15,259 nucleotides of DNA from Botryococcus braunii (lineage: Eukaryota; Chlorophyta; Trebouxiophyceae): NCBI GenBank assembly GCA_002005505.1, contig KV908660.1:12501-27759 (forward strand). The letters are read 5' to 3'. Shown in pieces: positions 8,361 through 15,259 of the stretch (positions are counted from its first letter, which is position 1; each line of letters opens with the position of its first letter). Position numbers and translations under genes: made by a program. Below the pieces are notes generated by a model. The model searched no databases. It was not told where the DNA came from and saw only the letters and a program-made list of their open reading frames with translations.

Positions 8361-8934
8361 CAAATGACGTCCCGAAGGGAGTGATGTCGAAGACAAGGGG
8401 GACACCCTCCGAAACGTATGAACGAGTGGAAACCACGACAGCGTTCACCAATGAGTTCGGAGGTGTATATCCCACCGGCGTGCGGCTCAGCGCATTGGCA
8501 ACCACATTTGGGGGACCCGCCATATGTTCCCATTTGAAATTGAACCGGGAGAGAAACTCTGCCCAACGTGTCTGGCGGCGGCTCAATTGTGCCACAGTGT
8601 CAAGGTAGGTAACAGCCTTGTGGTCAGTGACCACGCGGAACTCCGGCCCACCTTCAAGATAATAGCGCCACACCGTTAAAGCGTGAACCACTGCTAACAG
8701 CTCTTTCTCCCCAGTAGGATAATTGATTTCTGCCGGTGTGAGGCGACGACTCTCAAAGGCAATGGGGCGGCCCTCTTGATATAAGACGGCCCCTAGACCT
8801 GCCAAGGAGGCATCCGTATGCACCTCAAACGGCTTAGTGAAATCCGGGAAAGCGAAGCACGGAGCTTGAGTCAAAGCCTTCTTTATTAGCGTCAAAGGCT
8901 TGCTGACACGAGCTCTTCCAGTCCCCAAGGACAC
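8266..8934 (-). pseudogene. gypsy-2 RNase H domain
   Basis: This domain degrades the RNA strand of the RNA-DNA hybrid. It is in a different frame from the RT upstream, with a shift near 8890 in the tether. Residues of the 222-codon frame show VHTDAS (Asp41), GEKELLAVVHAL (Glu78) and VVTDHKAV (Asp104). The fourth catalytic position, normally Asp in the ADALSR motif, is Asn147 (VANALSR, codon 8494-8496). After about residue 155 the frame enters a linker, and the integrase continues in another frame. The Asn change is expected to impair catalysis. Confidence 0.88.
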
Positions 8935-10441
8935 CCTTGCGAGTCATGCCATGTAGGGGCATGGCCAGCCTTGCAAAGTCTTTAATGAACTTATGGAAGT
9001 ATGTTGCTAATCCGAGAAAGGATCGCAACTCCGTTAAGCACGTGGGCTTAGGCCAATTGTAGACTGCAGCAGTCTTGCGTGGGTCAACCTTCACGCCCTC
9101 AGAAGAGACAATATGGCCCAAGTATGCCACCTCAGACTTAGCGAAGGAGCACGTCTTCATGTTTGCATAGAGCTGATGCTTTCGAAGAAGCTCGAACACT
9201 TGCCGCAGATGCTGGCAATGCTCCTCTGGTGTCTTACTGTAGATGAGGATGTCATCTAAGTACACCAAGACAAACTTATGCAGATACGGCCGGAATATCG
9301 TATTCATTGCCGTCTGGAAAGTTGCCGGCGCGTTCGTCAATCTGAACGGCAAGACACGCCAGTGAAACAATCCGTCGGGTGTGCGAAAGGCAGTCTTCGG
9401 CACATCCTCGTCGGATATCCGGATCTGATGGTATCCTGATGTCAAGTCCAGACTTGTGAACAAGGTCGCACCTTGAAGCTGATCCAGTGCATCATCAATG
9501 CGTGGCATTGGGTACTTGTTCTTGACGGTGAGTTTGTTCACTGCGCGATAATCTATGACCATCCGCAAACCCCCGTCCTTCTTCTGGACAAACAGGATCG
9601 GTGCACCGTAAGGAGAAGTCGAAGGTTCTATGAACTTCTTCTCCAGGAGCAGCTTCACCTGCCTCTCAGCTTCCATCACCTCCGAACGAGACAGTCGGTA
9701 GAAGGGTCGTGATGGAGGCTTCGCGTGTGGATCAATCAGAGAGATTGTGTGAGAAACCCCAGGACGGTCAGGGGGCAGCCCTGGCACGTCTTCAGGGAAG
9801 ACATCTGCAAACTCTTGTAGCAAAGAGTGCACACTCACAGGTACTTCCACAAGCGATGCTTCAGAAGACAGCAATTGCGTTACAGATGATAAGAACGTTT
9901 TACACCCCGAGCGCGCAAGACGCTTGGCCTGTACCATCGTTATGACTAACTTCTTCACATCTGTACAATCAGAGTCAGTCATGGCGATGTTGTCCTTACA
10001 TCGTAACCGAAAGGGCTTACCCTTCCTAGTGTACCCAGTGACACATTTGTCATCGAAGTTAACACTATCGCGAGCTCTGGTCAACCACTGCTGCCCTAAC
10101 AACACATCCCACTCACAGGAGTGAACATGCATCACTGTACAAGTTACAGCAGCAAAACGGTAACCCTGGATCGTCACAGAGATTGCAACATGCCCAAGAT
10201 GATCAACTTCCATGAAATTGGCCTTTTGCAACACTGCCTTCTCCGGTGGTGACTCTATGTGTAGACCAAGTCTATCCGCGAGCGCTGCGCTGATGATCTT
10301 GCAGCTAGCTCCAGAGTCAGCCAATACCTGGCAGTGCACGCCTTGCACCTGGCCACCAAAAATTTTAGTCAGCTTTTGCACCTCAGCATCTGGGTGGAAA
10401 GCATTAGCTATAATCTGCATTGGACTTACATCAGCCCCCAC
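8834..10441 (-). pseudogene. gypsy-2 protease and reverse transcriptase
   Basis: An uninterrupted 535-codon frame. The retropepsin part has the active site LADSGAS (Asp42) and the signature WDVLLGQQWL (residues 111-120). The RT begins with FADVFPEDVPGLPP (211-224), then the fingers block IEPSTSPYGAPILFVQKKDG (271-290), DYRAVNKLTVKNKYPMPRID (297-316), motif A LDLTSGYHQI (331-340), motif B LTNAPATFQ (368-376) and motif C YLDD (394-397). The connection LGHIVSSEGV and FLGLATYFHKFI follow. All catalytic residues are present, so this piece looks intact. It loses frame at its end before RNase H, which prevents a full polyprotein. Confidence 0.93.
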
Positions 10442-10462
10442 TTGGTCTGAAGGCCCATACCT

Positions 10463-10860
10463 TCAGGAAGCAGGCGCCTTGCCCATGCCCTTGTCGTGGG
10501 CATCAGGCTTCTTGCAGAACTTGGCCGTGTGCCCCAGTTCCCCGCACTTGTAGCAGCGGCCTTCGCGCTTCATCTTCGCTGCGTACCCGCCCGGCTGCGT
10601 GCCCGAAGGCCCAGCACCAGATCCATTCGAGCCCGGAGGCTTCCCAAAGGCAGCGCGCTTAGGAGGTGGAATAGCATCCCCGTCTGCCAGGCGCTTGCCC
10701 TTGATCAAAGCCTTCAGCCCTGAGTCTCCTTCTCGTTCGCTGCACCCGGCAACATGCGGAGGAAGGATTCAGCTTCCTTTGCAGCTTGAACAACAATGTC
10801 AAGGTTACCAAGCTCGTTATGTTGTGCGGAGCGAATCGGGCCTGGTCACCCCGATCCGTC
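10463..10860 (-). pseudogene. gypsy-2 Gag C-terminus with CCHC zinc knuckle
   Basis: The 10463-10708 frame encodes a Gly/Pro-rich linker and the knuckle CYKCGELGHTAKFC (Cys52, Cys55, His60, Cys65), the RNA-binding nucleocapsid motif. Upstream, in another frame, NLDIVVQAAKEAESFLRM (about 10745-10805) is the last helix of the capsid region and ends in a TGA. A frameshift therefore separates it from the linker. Gag-like reading fades by about 10860, so the main capsid domain is lost. Gag and pol overlap or are adjacent (stop at 10463, pol frame open to 10441). Confidence 0.85.
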
Positions 10861-10900
10861 TCGGGTACATAAGCGGGCGATTATTCGTAAAAATATCTTG

Positions 10901-10972
10901 GTACTTCTAGCCGATCGGTCAGAACCCCGACTCTGCGTCGAGTCGGTCGAGGGTTCGATCCCCGGCACAACA
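10901..10972 (+). other. tRNA-like segment upstream of the Penelope-like RT
   Basis: An A-box-like TAGCCGATCGG (10908-10918) and a full B-box match GGTTCGATCCC (10952-10962) lie 44 bases apart, exactly as in a class I tRNA. Between them CCGACTC/GAGTCGG forms a 7-bp stem in the anticodon-arm position, but with a loop that does not fit a standard tRNA. The acceptor stem does not pair and the T stem pairs at only three positions. So it is tRNA-derived at best: a SINE head or an internal RNA polymerase III promoter. It ends about 44 bp before the RT start codon. Confidence 0.4.
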
Positions 10973-11015
10973 TATGGTATCGGCGATCTGGTTCATGGGC
11001 CATTTTTCATGGTAA

Positions 11016-13079
11016 ATGGCGAACGGGAAATGGGGGGATTTAGCAGCGCTTCGCGAGCTGGCAGCTTCACGAGGGTGCCAGTGTCCTTGTAATCCTCTCA
11101 CAAATTGCAAGGAACATATTGCTACTGCTAAGATCGGGGATCTGGCAACTGTCCACCCACTCTGTAATCGTATCATCCCGCTCCTCAGGTTTGGAACTAA
11201 ATATCGGCCGGGTATGGGATCGTCCGAAGCTTCCCTTGCCGATATCAATTATGTCCGTACCGAGGTTGAGGCTCTTATGGGATGGTGGGAGGAGTTTCTT
11301 ATCAAGAAGCTGTCTCGGGGAAACTTTCTTGCCTTTTTCGATGTTCGGCCTCCGGCACAAGCTGTCGCAGATTATATGACGGTCCTTCGGGATCGTGTTA
11401 GGTTATCTTTGGAAGCTCTACATGTGGGTTTCCCTCTTTACCATCACCAAACAGAGATTTTGGATGACGCCGCTTTAAGGGCTATTCGTCTTTTGCAAGA
11501 CCATTTTGTATTCACACAGGTGGATAAGGCAGCATCATCCTTTGGTGTCATATGCAAAATAAAGGTTGCACAAGACATGATCACGGATTTGGAGCATAGC
11601 AGTATATATACTTTTGTGCCTCAATCCGTGGAACAGACTTCCCTTATTTTAGAAGACGCTTTGGCCCAACGCTTTGCCCTTCGTCCTTCATATGGTGCCC
11701 GCGCCTCTCTTATCCCCCCCTATTTTCCCATATGGAAGGCCCACTCGGACAAGTTCAGATTTATTGTGGGGGCCAACAAAAGCCCCCTTAAACCTGTTTA
11801 TATACAGTTAACTAGTATTTTTAAAGCTCTCCTTCCACCTATTCGTCGTATGTGGACTGATAGCTTCAAGGATATTAAGGAAACCCACCCGGTACCAGGT
11901 TTCCCCGTTTTGGAGAATGCCCATGGTTATGTACGGACTCTTTCCGTATTTAATCGCATCCCCCACGACGAAACTCTGCATGAACTTAGGCATTTTTTCC
12001 GGGAGACCGACGCCCCACAATTGCACTCCTTTGATTTCGACCGGTTGTACACAGGAATTCCCTTGGACGACTTGTTCCGAAGGATTTCTGATCTTTTGGA
12101 TGATTTGTGGACATACCAGGGAACAAAGAAGAACATACATGATAAAGCTTCTCTCATTTTACAATTGTCTCTGGATACTTGTACATGGGAACACGTAAAC
12201 ATGGTCGGGATGCACATGACTACCCCACCCGGTGGGGAGGGTTTAGTTGGGAAACTTTCGGGGACGGGGACCACAAAACTCTTGTTTAATTTACAAGCTC
12301 TTAAAGCCCTTTTTAAGTTCAGTATCGATAACACCTTTTTGGTTTTTGGGGGTGCGGTTTTTAGACAAACCATTGGTATCCCAATGGGTGCCAACCACTG
12401 TATTTACGTCGCAAACTTATACCTTTTAAAATATGAGAGGGTTTTCTTCTCGTCCCTTGTTTCCGCTATTCGGGGTGACAACCCACAGCGGTCTCTACTT
12501 GCCTCACACTTATTGTATACATACCGTTTCCTGGGCCGGTTTATTGACGATGAGGCGTGCCTTACGCACAATCCGTCGTTGTTTCTACGCTTTCTTACAC
12601 AAAGCCATGAGGAACAAGGTATAAACGACATCTACCCACCCCATCTAGGTTTCAAGGTTACCTCATCGGCTTCCAAGATGACATGCAATTTTTTAAATCT
12701 GCATATTTCTATTGTTCCACACGCATTGGGCCATAGGGTTATTACCGGTATTTACCGGAAAGACGCCAACTTTTTTCAGGGGAAGGTACACCTTATAAAA
12801 ATGCCCCTCTTCCATTCTAACATCCCAGATCGTTACAAGTTCAATGTTCTCCATAGCCAAGTTATGGAGTACACTAGGCTTTGTAATATGCCCGAGACGG
12901 CGGCCAAAGCCATTGCTGAACTTATGCAGTTTTTCACGAATCATGCATACCCTATGCGCCCGATGTGGCGTAGGCTTTATCGCAGCCTCCACAAGGTCCC
13001 CACTTTGTATGGCCATTCGGCTCGAGCTTTGTATACCTTGACTTGTCGGTTTTATACCCCTCCCGGGGTCCGCCGTTGA
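11016..13079 (+). CDS. Penelope-like reverse transcriptase, intact ORF
   Basis: A 687-codon open frame; the ATG at 11016 directly follows an in-frame TAA (11013-11015). Visible motifs are an N-terminal CQC...C block leading to IGDL and GTKYRP (residues 21-65), VDKAASSFGVICK (169-181), GANKSPLKP (252-260), motif A SFDFDRLYTGIP (338-349, catalytic Asp340), motif B QTIGIPMGAN (451-460) and motif C RFIDD (508-512, Asp511/Asp512). After these come NLHISI (561-566) and the SNIPDRYKF thumb block (601-609). The DxxxLYTxIP and GIPMG patterns and the DKA block are typical of Penelope-like and related RTs, and unlike gypsy, copia or LINE RTs. No GIY-YIG endonuclease is fused. There are no stops or frameshifts, unlike every other element here. 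Expected activity is target-primed reverse transcription in the nucleus. The exact subfamily is uncertain. Confidence 0.85.
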   Translation: MANGKWGDLAALRELAASRGCQCPCNPLTNCKEHIATAKIGDLATVHPLCNRIIPLLRFGTKYRPGMGSSEASLADINYVRTEVEALMGWWEEFLIKKLSRGNFLAFFDVRPPAQAVADYMTVLRDRVRLSLEALHVGFPLYHHQTEILDDAALRAIRLLQDHFVFTQVDKAASSFGVICKIKVAQDMITDLEHSSIYTFVPQSVEQTSLILEDALAQRFALRPSYGARASLIPPYFPIWKAHSDKFRFIVGANKSPLKPVYIQLTSIFKALLPPIRRMWTDSFKDIKETHPVPGFPVLENAHGYVRTLSVFNRIPHDETLHELRHFFRETDAPQLHSFDFDRLYTGIPLDDLFRRISDLLDDLWTYQGTKKNIHDKASLILQLSLDTCTWEHVNMVGMHMTTPPGGEGLVGKLSGTGTTKLLFNLQALKALFKFSIDNTFLVFGGAVFRQTIGIPMGANHCIYVANLYLLKYERVFFSSLVSAIRGDNPQRSLLASHLLYTYRFLGRFIDDEACLTHNPSLFLRFLTQSHEEQGINDIYPPHLGFKVTSSASKMTCNFLNLHISIVPHALGHRVITGIYRKDANFFQGKVHLIKMPLFHSNIPDRYKFNVLHSQVMEYTRLCNMPETAAKAIAELMQFFTNHAYPMRPMWRRLYRSLHKVPTLYGHSARALYTLTCRFYTPPGVRR

Positions 13080-13115
13080 CCCATCCAGTTTTTTAAGGTC
13101 ACTTGTAACAAACAG

Positions 13116-13150
13116 CCCCCAAAACAGGGGGATCTCCCGTGTTTTTCGGG
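13116..13150 (+). other. Two small hairpins after the RT stop codon
   Basis: CCCCC-AAAACA-GGGGG (13116-13131) and CCCG-TGTTTTT-CGGG (13136-13150) lie 4 bp apart, 37 bp after the RT stop. They could be an RNA structure in the 3' untranslated region, for instance a template recognition signal. The stems are short, so chance is possible. Confidence 0.4.
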
Positions 13151-13157
13151 CGTGTGA

Positions 13158-14373
13158 TTGGAAGGCACAACCGCCCCTCTATCTTCTTCCCCAAAAATTT
13201 TTTGCGGAGAGCACTTTTTTGCGCAGATCATATTATATGCATTATATGTTTATACACCCCTTCCCTCCAGTCCAAGGGTTAGGGTTCGTGCCATTTGCTT
13301 TAATTTTTGGCTAACCCCCCCCCCCCCCGGCCCTCACTACCATTTCCGTTACCTGGCCTCGACTTCCTTGGTACCGTATGCCCGCGTTTTGCGTGCTGGT
13401 ACCAACAAATGTACCCGCAGGAAGATTCGGCGTATCCCTTCTCTATCCATTTTCGTATTCGTTTTCGCTTCCAGGGCTTCGTCTTCAAGCACTCTTTCGG
13501 GCTTCCCTGCCGCTTGCCTTTTATCTACTTATCAGCCACTGGCTTCTTATATTCTTATCTGCCGCCACTTCTTGTATTTTTCCTATATTCTTCTCTGCTG
13601 CCGCTTCTGACATCCCACTTCCGCCACCCTAGGATTTCTCTTCCTCATTTGCCGGGAACCCTCGCCAATCTGCGCTTATTTCTTCAGCTCTTACTGTCTC
13701 ATACATCTACCTCAACCACCGGGTACGTCTACTTCATGGTGATCATCGGCATAAAGGCCGTCGCCTGTTGGACGACTTTCTTCTTTTCTGCCGACTTTCC
13801 TGTTTACTCCGTTTCGTCCACTTACAGGATCCGGATCATTGGATCAATCTCACGATATACAGCAGCTTACCTCGCTCCTTTGGTGGATCGCCTTTATTCT
13901 TCCTGATCTAGGTATACGACAGCACGCACGCAGTCACACTGTTTTTCGTGATTTTTGGTTCTACTAACATATGTTTTCTTACAGGTTTCCTACAGGGTTT
14001 TTTCCAGGAACAACCCTCGTTACCCTCCCATCCCCACCCCCACCATACGACATCCGCCCCGGCCAGGACCGTTTCTTCAGACTCCGGAACCGAGTGGGGG
14101 TTCGGGGATGGGGGTACAGGTACTCTTTCTACTTTTCTTTTCACAACATCTTTATATAGGGGCCCTGGCCGGGGCAGTATCAAAACTTTTTTGTGGATCT
14201 TGTGTTGCACACACCCTTTATGCCTCGTTTTGTGCTGTTTGTCTTCAGATCCTTTGCGCATACGTATATATGTATACTTTGTATATAGTATATAGTATAC
14301 TTTGCTTGTTTGGTGTGTCTCTCTCTCCCCTTCTTTACCGCTTTCTCCCTCAAATTCCAGGGCCCCCCCCTAG
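13158..14373 (+). other. Pyrimidine-rich 3' region of the Penelope-like unit
   Basis: About 1.2 kb strongly biased to C and T on the plus strand, including a run of 14 C at 13315-13328. Open frames of up to 199 codons (13307-13906) exist, but they are low-complexity, rich in Phe, Leu, Pro and Ser, and carry no known motif. The bias itself explains their openness, because stop codons need purines. No GIY-YIG domain was seen. The region also holds a candidate intron and an alternating AT-rich patch at 14261-14300. Confidence 0.5.
13912..13984 (+). other. Candidate 73-nt spliceosomal intron
   Basis: It starts GTATAC after AG and ends TTTTCTTACAG. A perfect TACTAAC branch motif lies at 13962-13968, with the branch A at 13967, 17 nt from the 3' end. 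All three signals are near-ideal and correctly spaced. The flanking exons have no recognised coding content. Penelope-like elements are known to retain introns, which makes this worth noting. Confidence 0.5.
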
Positions 14374-14748
<375 letters not shown>

Positions 14749-14966
14749 GTGGGTGTGGGTGTCCCCAAAATTTAGTGATTATATCATTACCACTCAGTAT
14801 ACACAACAACAACTTCTCTCCTCCCTCCTAATCTATCTTTTGGTATTTTTTCTACCCTCAAATCCCAATTTATCACCACATGCAGCCTCATCATTCAGGG
14901 TCGTACATTTTAGAGTTCGCGTTACGCCTCGGGTTTTTTGGCACTCTTCAATGCTCTCTCTCTCTC

Positions 14967-15013
<47 letters not shown>

Positions 15014-15141
15014 CTCCCCCCCCTCTCTCTCTCTCTCTCTCCCTCCCCTCCCTCTCTCTCCTCCCCCCCCCCCCCCCCCCTCTCCGTCTCTTCCCCCTCC
15101 CCCCTTTCTCTCTCCTCTTCCTCCTCTCCTCCTCCTCTCTA
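14749..15141 (+). repeat. Second copy of the tandem unit with expanded CT/C tail
   Basis: The unique part, 14749-14955, has the same length as in copy one, again starting GTGGGTGTGGGTGTCCC and ending CACTCTTCAATGCT. The following pyrimidine tract is irregular, with CT runs broken by C blocks, and continues to 15141, where a third trace of the unit begins. Confidence 0.88.
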
Positions 15142-15259
15142 CACTCTTCAATGCTCTCTCTCTCTCTCTCTCTCTCCTCTCTCTCCCTCTCTCTCTCTTC
15201 TCTCTCTCTCTCCTCCTCCTTCTTTCTCTTCTCTCTCTCTTTCTCTTCCTCTCTCTCTC
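14956..15259 (+). repeat. Long polypyrimidine tract to the window end
   Basis: About 300 bp almost entirely C and T, including a run of 18 C (15063-15080). The main interruption is a 14-bp third trace of the tandem unit, CACTCTTCAATGCT at 15142-15155, followed again by CT repeats. The tract continues past the window edge. Open frames here are artefacts of composition. Assembly accuracy in such a tract is doubtful. Confidence 0.93.

Larger units (their letters stand above)
6862..10860 (-). mobile_element. Degenerate chromodomain Ty3/gypsy element (gypsy-2)
   Basis: The minus-strand order is gag C-terminus with zinc knuckle, protease, RT, RNase H, integrase, C-terminal chromodomain. This is the chromovirus arrangement of Ty3/gypsy. 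Coding content is nearly continuous, but at least four frame changes break it (near 10710-10720, 8890, 8290-8360 and 7600, with another near 7250). The capsid part of gag and both LTRs are absent. The pol stop at 6862-6864 lies 27 bp from the neighbouring MITE, and gag is cut near 10830-10870 before the Penelope-like unit. It is much less decayed than gypsy-1. Confidence 0.9.

Noticed and set aside
9473..10124. Plus-strand frames across gypsy-2
   Set aside because: Antisense shadows of the well-supported minus-strand protease/RT frame.
10975..10986. TGGTATCGGCGA, the same 12 bases as the gypsy-1 primer-binding site, near the RT start
   Set aside because: Shared 12-mers are expected by chance in 15 kb, and no LTR end precedes it.
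13275..13284. GGGTTAGGG, telomere-like, as at the ends of endonuclease-less Penelope-like elements
   Set aside because: Less than two repeat units, so not distinguishable from chance.
13307..13906. 199-codon open frame downstream of the RT, possibly a second ORF or endonuclease
   Set aside because: Low-complexity Phe/Leu/Pro/Ser-rich translation from a pyrimidine-biased strand. There are no GIY-YIG or other motifs, and overlapping open frames exist in all phases.
14120..14159. Second possible intron (CAG|GTACTC ... TATATAG)
   Set aside because: Only 40 nt long and with no clear branch motif, so too short for a usual spliceosomal intron.
14158..14366. 10-bp inverted pair GGGGCCCTGG / CCAGGGCCCC as element ends
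   Set aside because: Short, GC-only and in biased sequence, with no target duplication or other support.

Overview
This is a gene-poor, transposon-rich stretch of nuclear DNA from a eukaryote. I see no bacterial operons, rRNA or clear host genes. Ty3/gypsy, Ty1/copia, a chromodomain gypsy element, foldback DNA elements and an intact Penelope-like reverse transcriptase lie side by side. That mix, plus long CT microsatellites and a plausible spliceosomal intron, would suit a repeat-rich plant-lineage genome such as a charophyte or other alga. The organism is an inference and not settled by the sequence.

Layout. 1-400: a 44-bp direct repeat and a 155-bp foldback element. 393-841: unassigned. 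845-4254, minus strand: a decayed Ty3/gypsy element (gypsy-1) with 5' LTR, primer-binding site, gag, protease and the first part of RT. Its RT is interrupted by a 215-bp TG...CA insertion flanked by a 5-bp duplication, which looks like a solo LTR. 4255-5245, minus: a decayed Ty1/copia gag-protease fragment, directly abutting the gypsy-1 LTR. 5246-5916: unassigned. 5917-6660 and 6672-6835: two adjacent terminal-inverted-repeat elements, both with possible TA target duplications. 6862-10860, minus: a second Ty3/gypsy element with a chromodomain (chromovirus, gypsy-2). It runs from the gag C-terminus through protease, RT, RNase H, integrase and chromodomain, is broken by several frameshifts and shows no LTR.

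10901-14373, plus: a tRNA-like segment, then an uninterrupted 687-codon reverse transcriptase ORF of the Penelope-like type, two small hairpins after its stop, and a pyrimidine-rich trailer holding a canonical-looking 73-nt intron. 14374-15259: a 375-bp unit repeated in tandem, consisting of about 207 bp of unique sequence plus a CT microsatellite. It has a third, truncated trace and ends in a long polypyrimidine tract.

The parts do not form a pathway. They record successive insertions: copia hit by gypsy-1, gypsy-1 hit by a small LTR element, and gypsy-2 bounded by a small DNA element on one side and the Penelope-like unit on the other. Only the Penelope-like RT looks intact enough to be recent or functional.
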